64,000 bases of DNA from Pasteurella sp049670895. GTDB taxonomy: Bacteria; Pseudomonadota; Gammaproteobacteria; Enterobacterales; Pasteurellaceae. Numbering within the stretch: the first letter of the stretch is position 1; the number at the start of each line of letters is the position of its first letter. Both the position numbers and the translations under genes were made by a program. This document shows, piece by piece, positions 52,789 through 61,099 of the stretch. Location: the NCBI RefSeq assembly GCF_049670895.1, contig NZ_CP187170.1; one strand, 5' to 3'. Below the pieces are notes generated by a model. It saw only the letters and a list, made by a program, of their open reading frames with translations, did not search any database and was not told where the DNA came from.

Positions 52789-53571
52789 TTATTGCTTCGG
52801 CGGCCACTCAATTCCCTTTTCAATCATAATCGCTTTGATTTTTTGTACCGCTTCTAAATTGCCTTCAATTACTTCTAAATTTCCTTTATATCGTCCGCTT
52901 TTCACATCATCAACATCTTCTTTGAGCGATTTCTCCATTCTAAATACAGACATGGCAAAACTTCTTCCAAACTTATCCACATTGTGTACATCTACACCAA
53001 TCGAAACCAGATAGTAAGAAACCTTAGGTGCTGTCACAATAGCTGCGTGAGCAGGATTTTTCCCCGATGAACTTGTAGATTCAATATTTGCTCCATATCT
53101 TATTAATACCTTTACTAGATCAAGTTTATAGTTACTCAGCACCTCAAAAATTATCGATGAATATTCGTCCTTTAAATTTGGATCAAGCCCACCTGCAAGC
53201 ATTGCCTCTAATAACGCAGGGTGCTCTTGGGCAAGGGCAATATCTAAAGGAGAATCAAAAATCCCCCCCCGTTTTACGTTTGCCCCTGCTCGAACCAATT
53301 CTGTGATAATTTGCAACCGTTTCGTCGGCTTATCACTTTTTAAATCCCCCATCGCTTCAAACATCGCTGCCGTTAAAATCGGTATGCTCTGCTCGCTTTT
53401 TAACTCCAAATCAGTGACTTTTGCAAGGGATTTGACTTTTTCTACATCCGCCACTTTAATCGCTTTGACCAAAACTTTTTGTTCTTCGCTAAATCCGTCT
53501 AATGGGTAACTATTATCCATACATCCGCCTAATCCAATACATAGCATAAAAATAAAAAAGAAACGCTTCAT
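52789..53571 (-). CDS. Ankyrin-repeat immunity lipoprotein, copy 1
   Basis: 260 residues from the ATG at 53571, six bases after AGGAGG. Lipobox LGGC (cysteine near residue 17), then SYPLDGFSEEQKVLVKAIKVADVEKV and ankyrin-like repeats (GGLDPNLKDEYSS, LIRYGANIES), ending KGIEWPPKQ. Periplasmic immunity lipoprotein, by comparison with the copy coupled to the lipase VgrG. Confidence 0.7.
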   Translation of the reverse strand: MKRFFFIFMLCIGLGGCMDNSYPLDGFSEEQKVLVKAIKVADVEKVKSLAKVTDLELKSEQSIPILTAAMFEAMGDLKSDKPTKRLQIITELVRAGANVKRGGIFDSPLDIALAQEHPALLEAMLAGGLDPNLKDEYSSIIFEVLSNYKLDLVKVLIRYGANIESTSSSGKNPAHAAIVTAPKVSYYLVSIGVDVHNVDKFGRSFAMSVFRMEKSLKEDVDDVKSGRYKGNLEVIEGNLEAVQKIKAIMIEKGIEWPPKQ

Positions 53572-53653
53572 TACCAACCTCCTATTATTTGCTTGGTTTT
53601 TGATAGTTCTCCACTAAGCGTATCAATCACTTTAATTTTATTTACTACAAAAA

Positions 53654-53712
53654 AACAAGGGGACATTTCTTTAAATTTTTTGCAAAATTTTCTTCGAAAC
53701 TGCCCCCTTGTT
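53654..53712 (-). terminator. ACAAGGGG hairpin
   Basis: ACAAGGGG near 53655 pairs with CCCCTTGT near 53704; AT-rich interior. Follows the gene at 53730. Confidence 0.5.
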
Positions 53713-53729
53713 ATCGCTAAATAATAATA

Positions 53730-54551
53730 TTATTCTTTATAACCTAAAGCTTCTAAGCGTCTTATTATTTCTCTTAATTTCATATTATTGTGATTTGATT
53801 TTAAAAGTTTTTTTGCACCTCTGAGAATTTTTTGGCCATAAATCTTATGATCTGCCCCCTTATCCATTAAATATAAAATAATTTCAGGGTTACTTAGTGA
53901 AAATTCAACAACACTTTTACCTAAAGAACCCCTAGAATTAATATCTGCTCCATACTTTAACAGTAAATCCACTCTCGCTTTAATATCATTCATAAAATCC
54001 TCTCGCTCCCATTCCCATAAAATATAAGACGAGCGAACTGCCGCATTGATAGGATACATTGCATTTAAGGGCATCCTACCGTTCTCATCAATATAACCAT
54101 AATTCGCTTTTGCCCCATATCTTAATAATAACTCCATATATTTTATTGGCAATCTCTCTGAAGCAAATGTTAAAGGTAAATAATAAACATAACGTTTTTT
54201 ATTTTTGGATAAATCTCTTGATACTTTATTTGGATCCGCTTTATATTTTAATAATAACTCTGCTATCTCGAAACGGTTATCTAAAAATACCGAATACATC
54301 AAATAGGTAAAACCATCTTCTTTATCTGATAACGCATTTATATCAATTCCTTGTTTTAATAATTTCTCCACTTGTTCCTTATCGTTTTTATAAATTGCTT
54401 GCCCCATCTCCAATCTATTACCTGAAAAATAATCTTCCGCTGGAAATCTTTTGTTTTTTGAAGTGTCGTTTGCATGGCTATTCATAGAAAAAACTCCTAA
54501 TGTAAATATAATAAATATGGATTTCATCATTTTTCTAATTTTACTTTGCAT
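53730..54551 (-). CDS. Ankyrin-repeat periplasmic protein, divergent
   Basis: 273 residues from the ATG at 54551, preceded by AGGAG. Signal peptide (FIIFTLGVFSMNSHA) with no lipobox cysteine. Ankyrin-like repeats at about 45-230 (LLKQGIDINALSDKEDG, LLLKYKADPNK, LLLRYGAKAN, LLLKYGADINS). Only distantly like the lipoprotein copies. Its start overlaps the stop of a displaced effector tail (54541), so it is probably the immunity protein of a lost effector. A longer in-frame start at 54713 comes from a fused fragment. Confidence 0.65.
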   Translation of the reverse strand: MQSKIRKMMKSIFIIFTLGVFSMNSHANDTSKNKRFPAEDYFSGNRLEMGQAIYKNDKEQVEKLLKQGIDINALSDKEDGFTYLMYSVFLDNRFEIAELLLKYKADPNKVSRDLSKNKKRYVYYLPLTFASERLPIKYMELLLRYGAKANYGYIDENGRMPLNAMYPINAAVRSSYILWEWEREDFMNDIKARVDLLLKYGADINSRGSLGKSVVEFSLSNPEIILYLMDKGADHKIYGQKILRGAKKLLKSNHNNMKLREIIRRLEALGYKE

Positions 54552-54647
54552 AATAACTCCTAATTTCCCGTTCAATTTCTTTAGTCGCAGTAATCGTATG
54601 CCCTGTAATCCAAAGCTCAACATCAAGAGAAAAAATAGCCGTTTCAT
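54541..54647 (-). pseudogene. Junction: lipoprotein start fused to a displaced effector tail
   Basis: From 54647 the sequence copies the start of the lipoprotein gene at 55560 (MKRLFFLLMLSFGL), then at GGATTA switches to a frame reading ITGHTITATKEIEREIRSYYAK and a stop (54541-54543) that overlaps the next ATG by 11 bases. Recombination scar; the tail is the end of an otherwise lost effector. Confidence 0.6.
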
Positions 54648-54679
54648 TATTCCATTCTCCTTTTCCATACGGTGAAAAT

Positions 54680-54745
54680 ACAAGCGGTCAGTTTCATCTC
54701 TTTTTTTGCACATTTACAAAAATGTTTATAAAACTGACCCCTTGT
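54680..54745 (-). terminator. Hairpin with Apl-type uptake signal
   Basis: ACAAGCGGTCAGTTT (54680-54694) with AAACTGACCCCTTGT (54731-54745), 14 of 15 paired, 36-base loop. The first ten bases are the exact Apl-type uptake signal ACAAGCGGTC. Confidence 0.65.
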
Positions 54746-54759
54746 AGCTATAGATTTAT

Positions 54760-55560
54760 TTATTGCTTCGGCGGCCACTCAATTCCCTTTTCAATCATAA
54801 TCGCTTTGATTTTTTGTACCGCTTCTAAATTGCCTTCAATTACCTCTAAATAGCCTTCCGACTTTCCGCTTTTTATACGAATAATACTTTCTTGCAAGGA
54901 TTTCTCTGCATTAAAGACAGACATTGCAAAAGTTATTCCTGAAAATTTACTTTTATTGTTAATATCAGACCCTATAGATACCAAATAATAACTCACCTGT
55001 TTTGCTGTACCTGTTACGGCAGAATGAGCAGGAGTTAATCCAGTACTACTTTGCACATCAATATCTGCCCCATATTTGACCAAAAGCTTTACCGATTCCA
55101 TTTTATAATTATCTAGCACCTCGAAAATAATAGGTACATTATGATTGTTTTTGAGTTTAAAATTCGGATCTAATCCTCCTTCCAACATCGCTCTTAACAG
55201 TGCGGGATGTTCCTGCATTAATGCCAAGCTTAATGGTGTTTCTCCAAAATCTCCCCGCTTGTCCACTGGTGCACCTGCTCGCACTAATTCCGTAATCACT
55301 TGCAAATGACGAGTTGGCTTATCGCTTTTTAAATCCCCCAATGCTTCATAAATTGCCGCCGTCAGTAACGGCACACTTTTTTCAGAGACTAAATCCAAAT
55401 CTGTCTTCGCTGCTAACTCTCGTACCTTATCAACATCCGCCACTTTAATCGCTTTGACCAAGACTTTTTGTTCTTCGCTAAATCCGTCTAATGGGTAACT
55501 ATTATCCATACATTCGCCTAATCCAAAGCTCAACATCAAGAGAAAAAATAGCCGTTTCAT
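54760..55560 (-). CDS. Ankyrin-repeat immunity lipoprotein, copy 2 (unusual lipobox)
   Basis: 266 residues from the ATG at 55560. Lipobox reads LGEC, with Glu at -1 where the other copies have Gly (LGGC, IGGC), which may impair lipidation. Body SYPLDGFSEEQ..., ankyrin-like LLKYGADIDVQSSTGLTPAHSAV, ending EWPPKQ. Confidence 0.65.
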   Translation of the reverse strand: MKRLFFLLMLSFGLGECMDNSYPLDGFSEEQKVLVKAIKVADVDKVRELAAKTDLDLVSEKSVPLLTAAIYEALGDLKSDKPTRHLQVITELVRAGAPVDKRGDFGETPLSLALMQEHPALLRAMLEGGLDPNFKLKNNHNVPIIFEVLDNYKMESVKLLVKYGADIDVQSSTGLTPAHSAVTGTAKQVSYYLVSIGSDINNKSKFSGITFAMSVFNAEKSLQESIIRIKSGKSEGYLEVIEGNLEAVQKIKAIMIEKGIEWPPKQ

Positions 55561-55592
55561 TATTCCATTCTCCTTTTCCATACGGTGAAAAT

Positions 55593-55658
55593 ACAAGCGG
55601 TCAGTTTCATCTCTTTTTTTGCACATTTACAAAAATGTTTATAAAACTGACCCCTTGT
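55593..55658 (-). terminator. Hairpin with Apl-type uptake signal, duplicate
   Basis: Same hairpin as at 54680: arms 55593-55607 and 55644-55658, with ACAAGCGGTC at 55593-55602. Confidence 0.65.
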
Positions 55659-55672
55659 AGCTATAGATTTAT

Positions 55673-56470
55673 TTATTGCTTCGGCGGCCACTCAATTCCC
55701 TTTTCAATCATAATCGCTTTGATTTTTTGTACCGCTTCTAAATTACCTTCAATTACTTCTAAATAGCCTTCCGACTTTCCGCTTTTTATACGAATAATAC
55801 TTTCTTGCAAGGATTTCTCTGTATTAAAAACAGACATTGCAAACGTTTTGCCCGTAAATTTATTTTTGCTATGGATAGTGGCACCTATAGACACCAAATA
55901 ATATGCAACTTGAGGAGCTACCGTTATTGCTTCATGAGCTAAAGTTTCTCCGTTACTAAGCATTAAATCCATATCCGCCCCATATTTTACTAACAGTTTT
56001 ACCGACTCCAATTTATAGTTACTTAATACTCTAAACATAATAGGAGTACCACCATGACTATTTTGGATCCTAAAATTCGGATCTAATCCTCCTTCCAACA
56101 TCGCTCTTAACAGTGCGGGATGTTCCTGCATTAATGCCAAGCTTAATGGTGTTTCTCCAAAATCTCCCCGCTTGTCCACTGGTGCACCTGCTCGCACTAA
56201 TTCCGTAATCACTTGCAAATGACGAGTTGGCTTATCGCTTTTTAAATCCCCCAATGCTTCATAAATTGCCGCCGTCAGTAACGGCACACTTTTTTCAGAG
56301 ACTAAATCCAAATCTGTCTTCGCTACTAACTCTCGTACCTTATCAACATCCGCCGCTTTAATCGCTTTGACCAAGACTTTTTGTTCTTCGCTAAATCCAT
56401 CTAATGGGTAACTTGCTGGCATACAACCTCCAATTAAGAATAACATAAATAAGCAATATAAAAATTTCAT
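55673..56470 (-). CDS. Ankyrin-repeat immunity lipoprotein for the lipase VgrG
   Basis: 265 residues from the ATG at 56470, five bases after AAGGAG that overlaps the vgrG3 stop. Lipobox IGGC. SYPLDGFSEEQK, then ankyrin-like GGLDPNF, LLVKYGADMDLMLSNGETLAHEA, ending EWPPKQ. Immediate neighbour of the lipase tip, so the cognate immunity candidate. Lipoprotein immunity fits a periplasmic phospholipase. Confidence 0.75.
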   Translation of the reverse strand: MKFLYCLFMLFLIGGCMPASYPLDGFSEEQKVLVKAIKAADVDKVRELVAKTDLDLVSEKSVPLLTAAIYEALGDLKSDKPTRHLQVITELVRAGAPVDKRGDFGETPLSLALMQEHPALLRAMLEGGLDPNFRIQNSHGGTPIMFRVLSNYKLESVKLLVKYGADMDLMLSNGETLAHEAITVAPQVAYYLVSIGATIHSKNKFTGKTFAMSVFNTEKSLQESIIRIKSGKSEGYLEVIEGNLEAVQKIKAIMIEKGIEWPPKQ

Positions 56471-56479
56471 CACCACTCC

Positions 56480-59353
56480 TTAAGGAATCGACTGTATCGT
56501 CTCAGAAAATTCATTATTTAATGCTTGGATGACCTTATCCATACCATGATCATCCACCGAATTCATCACCGAAAACCAATGTGCCTTTGTTTGTGCTGGT
56601 AAATCATAGCGTGTAGTATAGGTGGCATTTGGCATTGCTATGGCTGTAACAATATCACCATAATTAGATAGCGGAGTACTTGTTAAATCTATGCCATCAA
56701 ATTCTTGCAAACGAGTTAGAATTTCACCTTTTACCCGATAAGTGGTAATCTCACTGGGTATAACTTCAGTTTTTCTAGCAACAGTAGCATTATTCAATCC
56801 AGCTGCATTAAAGGTGGTTGCTTTCGCCCCAGACGCTCTTGATGCTGCAGATGCTAATCCACCACCAAGCGAATGTCCAACAAACTCAATATTATCTGCG
56901 TTACCTGACTCTTTTATTTTTACACCAATATCTATAGCCTGATTATAGTACTCAGATTCTCTTCCAACACCTTGGGCAACATTATTTTCCCAATCTTTTA
57001 ACTTATCAAAACGTGTACCTCGAAATGCCACGGTTGGTTTCATCTCGTCACCAAAGACTGCTGGATCTGGAACAAAAAAACGAGCTTGGAAGTCTTGATT
57101 TTCTGGAAAGTGATCTGTCAATAGCCCATATTTAGCTAACTCATCTGGATTATTACTAATCTCTTTCCACCCTGGCGGTGGTGGACTACCGATTGGTTCA
57201 TAAGCCGCTTTCGCTAGTGCGGCGTGTTGCAATGCTTTTCGCTCTCGATCCAATCGGTCGGCTAATTCGTGCTTCCCTTCACTACGTAACTCAGCTATTT
57301 TGTTTGTGAGTTCCTGCCATGTTGCTTCTGGATTGAATGTCACTTTATTTCCCATGATGAAAATGTCTTTCGCCATAAAATCAATATGACCATCTTTCGA
57401 TAACACCATTTTGGCATTCTGTGTTTCTAAGGTAATATCTTCCGATATCGACTCCAGTAAAATATCTTCTCCCGCTAATAAGACATAATCTCCCCCAATG
57501 ACCGTGGTGGAATCCTGCCCAATTAATAGGGTTTCATCTCCGCCTATGCTTTTGATTCGGTTTTGTTTGATGGTTATCTTTTGGTCTTCTCCAATAGATT
57601 CGAGATGGTTATTCATGACCGTCGTGCTTCTATCATTCAACACCACCGTATTCATATCCCGCTGTGCATGCAAATCCAACTTCTGTCCGTTCGTCGCATC
57701 ATCCATCATTATCCCGTTATAGCCACCTCCCTTATATGTCTGCGACATTAAGTTCATCTGTGTCTTCGCACCCGGCAACGCACCCGGCGGCAGATTATTC
57801 GCATGATACGTCCGTCCCGTCACGATTGGCTGATCTGGGTCTCCATCCAAAAAATCCACCAACACTTCCTGTCCCACTCGTGGAATCGCTATCATCCCCC
57901 AGCCTTTCCCCGCCCACGGCTGAGTCACCCTTATCCAACACGAACTGTGGTCGTCATGATGACCATATCTGTCCCATAAAAATTGTAAACGTATCCGTCC
58001 ATAATTATCCGTGTAAATCTCTTCCCCTTTCGGGCCCACCACCATCGCTATCTGCGGCCCTTCCACCCTCGGCTTTGTCCGTTGATTCGGTCTCCAAGTC
58101 TGGTGTCTCGGCACCACTTGAAATGCATTATCGTAATATGTCCCAGTCCCGCCAGACTCCTGTTCCGCCGATTGCGGTTGTCTGCCTTCATGGATAATCT
58201 TGATTAATTGCCACGCCGTGTTATTTTCCGCTCTCGGGTGATGGCTTAACACTAATAATTTCCCCACCTGCAATGAGGGGCCATTACTCTCCCCCTGCCC
58301 CAAATGCGCATCATGGCGTAAACTCTCTAAGCGATATTGTGTAAACGCCTTTCCCTGTGCTTCGTCTTTAAAACGTCCCGGGTAATCGTAATGCTCGTAA
58401 CCCGCCCTCTGATTCTCTATATCTGTCGCAAATCGACTAAACTGTGCCGTCCAACTCGGCTTCTTAAAGGTGTAATCCTTTAACTTAACACTCGATGGCC
58501 TTACCTGCTCCCGTCTACGAAAACCACTCACCACCTTTTCTTGTAACTGAGCATTGCGGTTCACGTTATATGATAAGCACACTTTCTCTGATAATGTCTC
58601 CGCACTATCACTAAAAACCACCTTATGTTGTCCATCTCCTTGCTCAAAATAATAAAATATCCCCTCTTCCGCCGTTAAGCGCTGAAGAAAATCAAAGTCA
58701 CTCTCTTGATACTGAACACAAAATTCTCGGACAGGATGGGAATTTCGGAAAACAAATGCATAGTCCACAATGCCATGCTCTGTCAGCAACGTACTGACGA
58801 TACTTTGGATATCTTGTTGTTGGAATATCCGCGAATTTCTCCTTAACGTCGTTCGCCATAAATCAGGATACACTTCCATCCCATAATGTGTCTGACTGGA
58901 ACCGCTATCGCCTTGCTCAAAACTCACCACCATGCCATTCACTTGTCTAAGAAGCTCTCCGTTCTGCCAAACTTTAAACTTCACGCTGTTATCAACCACC
59001 GATTTAAAATCAATCTCTGAATCCAAACTCGTTAATTTCAACGATAAACAGTACAGCTCACTGTATTTCTCCGTCAGCTTAAAAGACAAGACCCCTAAGG
59101 CACTCACTGGTAACCCCTGCACTTCCAAGGTAAATTGAAGACCTCTCGGGTCACTTTGAATACCAAACAAAGACAACAAACGACTTATTGTCGCTCCACT
59201 CACCAAGCCTTCCACTAAATTCAAAGCATCACTTGCTTGCGATACCACTCGCTCCGCTTGACTCAGTTTGACAGATAATTTCTCTTGCTTTGTAGTGGCC
59301 GCTATGCCTGATAACTGATTTAATGAGGACGAGACATCTTTTAACATTGACAT
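56480..59353 (-). CDS. vgrG3: Evolved VgrG with lipase effector tip
   Basis: T6SS spike, 957 residues. Core 1-573 as in the other two with a small patch of changes (residue 113 and 155-161). Needle region to about 670, then a helical linker (RSEGKHELADRLDRERKAL) and a lipase domain (about 690-957). Nucleophile S828 in GHSLGGG; candidate catalytic histidine in DDHGMDKV (about 936). Class 3 lipase-like fold, so a Tle-type phospholipase is likely. Substrate not known. Confidence 0.85.
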   Translation of the reverse strand: MSMLKDVSSSLNQLSGIAATTKQEKLSVKLSQAERVVSQASDALNLVEGLVSGATISRLLSLFGIQSDPRGLQFTLEVQGLPVSALGVLSFKLTEKYSELYCLSLKLTSLDSEIDFKSVVDNSVKFKVWQNGELLRQVNGMVVSFEQGDSGSSQTHYGMEVYPDLWRTTLRRNSRIFQQQDIQSIVSTLLTEHGIVDYAFVFRNSHPVREFCVQYQESDFDFLQRLTAEEGIFYYFEQGDGQHKVVFSDSAETLSEKVCLSYNVNRNAQLQEKVVSGFRRREQVRPSSVKLKDYTFKKPSWTAQFSRFATDIENQRAGYEHYDYPGRFKDEAQGKAFTQYRLESLRHDAHLGQGESNGPSLQVGKLLVLSHHPRAENNTAWQLIKIIHEGRQPQSAEQESGGTGTYYDNAFQVVPRHQTWRPNQRTKPRVEGPQIAMVVGPKGEEIYTDNYGRIRLQFLWDRYGHHDDHSSCWIRVTQPWAGKGWGMIAIPRVGQEVLVDFLDGDPDQPIVTGRTYHANNLPPGALPGAKTQMNLMSQTYKGGGYNGIMMDDATNGQKLDLHAQRDMNTVVLNDRSTTVMNNHLESIGEDQKITIKQNRIKSIGGDETLLIGQDSTTVIGGDYVLLAGEDILLESISEDITLETQNAKMVLSKDGHIDFMAKDIFIMGNKVTFNPEATWQELTNKIAELRSEGKHELADRLDRERKALQHAALAKAAYEPIGSPPPPGWKEISNNPDELAKYGLLTDHFPENQDFQARFFVPDPAVFGDEMKPTVAFRGTRFDKLKDWENNVAQGVGRESEYYNQAIDIGVKIKESGNADNIEFVGHSLGGGLASAASRASGAKATTFNAAGLNNATVARKTEVIPSEITTYRVKGEILTRLQEFDGIDLTSTPLSNYGDIVTAIAMPNATYTTRYDLPAQTKAHWFSVMNSVDDHGMDKVIQALNNEFSETIQSIP

Positions 59354-59369
59354 TGCATTCCCTTTAATC

Positions 59370-59397
59370 CTATAAAATAATTCTGTTTATTTTATAG
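59370..59397 (-). promoter_or_regulatory. Conserved dyad before vgrG3
   Basis: Same palindrome as at 47789 and 52367. Confidence 0.6.
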
Positions 59398-59424
59398 CCT
59401 CAAAAACATTATGCAACTAGGTGA

Positions 59425-59674
59425 TAGTTGTCTGTATAAATAGCCAAAATCCCCATTTCTTGAACATGGCTCAATGTGCTCGTTTTATTCACCAAGGATT
59501 ATTAGGTATGCACAGCCAAACAGCTCGTAACTACTCGGGTGGGTATAAATGTAGCAGTAAGTGCGGTCATTTTTGATGTCAATTTCCTGTACAAGATGCG
59601 AGCCATCCCAAATAAAATGCGTTTCCCTTTGCATTTTTTTAGCCTTTTCTGACCCCTTGTCGTTGTAGGCTTAT
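59425..59674. repeat. Intergenic repeat, short form
   Basis: Same sequence as 52418-52788 but with the 117-bp unit collapsed to one 22-bp copy (about 59520-59541). Hin uptake signal at 59559-59567. Small minus-strand frames here have no ribosome site and are not called. Confidence 0.55.
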
Positions 59675-60472
59675 TTATTGCTTCGGCGGCCACTCAATTC
59701 CCTTTTCAATCATGATCGCTTTGATTTTTTGTACCGCGTCTAAATCACCTTGAATAACCTCTAAATTTCCTTTATATCGTCCGCTTTTCACATCATCAAC
59801 ATCTTCTTTGAGGGATTTTTCTTCATTGAATACAGACATTGCAAACGTTTTGCCCGTAAATTTATTTTTGCTATGGATAGTGGCACCTATAGACACCAAA
59901 TAATATGCAACTTGAGGAGCTACCGTTATTGCTTCATGAGCTAAAGTTTCTCCGTTACTAAGCATTAAATCCATATCCGCCCCATATTTTACTAACAGTT
60001 TTACCGACTCCAATTTATAGTTACTTAATACTCTAAACATAATAGGAGTACCACCATGACTATTTTGGATCCTAAAATTCGGATCTAATCCTCCTTCCAA
60101 CATCGCTCTTAACAGTGCGGGATGTTCCTGCATTAATGCCAAGCTTAATGGTGTTTCTCCAAAATCTCCCCGCTTGTCCACTGGTGCACCTGCTCGCACT
60201 AATTCCGTAATCACTTGCAAATGACGAGTTGGCTTATCGCTTTTTAAATCCCCCAATGCTTCATAAATTGCCGCCGTCAGTAACGGCACACTTTTTTCAG
60301 AGACTAAATCCAAATCTGTCTTCGCTACTAACTCTCGTACCTTATCAACATCCGCCGCTTTAATCGCTTTGACCAAGACTTTTTGTTCTTCGCTAAATCC
60401 ATTTAGAGGGTAACTTTCTGGCATACAACCCCCAATTAAGAATAAAGTAAATAAGCAATATAAAAATCTCAT
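59675..60472 (-). CDS. Ankyrin-repeat immunity lipoprotein, copy 4
   Basis: 265 residues from the ATG at 60472. Mosaic: the N-terminal 200 residues match the copy at 55673, the last 60 (EEKSLKEDVDDVKSGRYKGNLEVI) match the copy at 52789. Lipobox IGGC. Preceded by the last codons of a vgrG3-type tip (IQSIP) fused to a DUF4176 scrap. Confidence 0.7.
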   Translation of the reverse strand: MRFLYCLFTLFLIGGCMPESYPLNGFSEEQKVLVKAIKAADVDKVRELVAKTDLDLVSEKSVPLLTAAIYEALGDLKSDKPTRHLQVITELVRAGAPVDKRGDFGETPLSLALMQEHPALLRAMLEGGLDPNFRIQNSHGGTPIMFRVLSNYKLESVKLLVKYGADMDLMLSNGETLAHEAITVAPQVAYYLVSIGATIHSKNKFTGKTFAMSVFNEEKSLKEDVDDVKSGRYKGNLEVIQGDLDAVQKIKAIMIEKGIEWPPKQ

Positions 60473-60480
60473 CACCACTC

Positions 60481-60637
60481 CTTAAGGAATCGACTGTATA
60501 TTATCCACATGACCTGACTCTTTTATTTTTTCCTAATACCACCCGATTAATAATCATTAATTTCTCATCCTCTGCCACACCCTGCATACGAATAACACTA
60601 CCAAGAGGCAATAGTTTTTGTTGGCTAGTTATAGATT
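60481..60637 (-). pseudogene. DUF4176-like fragment fused to the end of a lipase tip
   Basis: Reads SQQKLLPLGSVIRMQGVAEDEKLMIINRVVLGK with the start ATG changed to ATA, then breaks; another frame carries NIQSIP and the same AAGGAGTGGTG as the vgrG3-immunity junction. A recombination joint. Confidence 0.6.
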
Positions 60638-60984
60638 ACTCCTTTAATAAAAAATAGATAGGCAAAAAAAACAGAAGAAGAAAAACCGAACACAAGACAT
60701 ATTTTACGTATAGCTCCTCGATAGCTAAGCCTATTAAAAGCAACCTTCATTATTAAATTAGTTCCTATTAAAGAGAATACATAAACCAATATAACAATCA
60801 GCATCGCCACAAAATCATATAACCAAGGTGCTTTTTCCTCTTTCGGAAGATATAAAACAACATGTATAAAAACGATTATAGATAAAAAAATAAAACACAG
60901 AACATGCCATTTTTTATTTAAAGGATATAACAAACTTATTAATAAAACACTCAATAAAAATAACATGATAAAAACCCTGCTCAT
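60625..60984 (-). CDS. Membrane immunity-like protein, family B, copy 2
   Basis: 119 residues (or 113 from the ATG at 60966), four hydrophobic segments, ends FFIKGVIYN like the VgrG2 immunity protein. No effector tail is attached. Start choice is uncertain; neither ATG has a strong ribosome site. Confidence 0.55.
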   Translation of the reverse strand: MSRVFIMLFLLSVLLISLLYPLNKKWHVLCFIFLSIIVFIHVVLYLPKEEKAPWLYDFVAMLIVILVYVFSLIGTNLIMKVAFNRLSYRGAIRKICLVFGFSSSVFFAYLFFIKGVIYN

Positions 60985-60991
60985 AACACCA

Positions 60992-61060
60992 CTAAAGGGT
61001 AATAGTTTTCTGTTGGCTAATCATAGATTACTCCTTTGATGAAAAATAACTTAAAATTAA
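60992..61060 (-). pseudogene. Fragments of family B and DUF4176-like genes
   Basis: ATG at 61024 reads ISQQKTITL then stop: the first ten codons of a DUF4176-like gene. Just upstream is a scrap matching the end of family B (FFIKGVI). Confidence 0.5.
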
Positions 61061-61099
61061 ATTTCATCTTGTAACCTATAAAGTATTTGAATATTTATC

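Noticed and set aside
52482..52807. Two overlapping minus-strand frames in the intergenic repeat
   Set aside because: Composed of the diverged repeat units, no ribosome site, and the collapsed copy at 59502 changes their length without any sign of selection.
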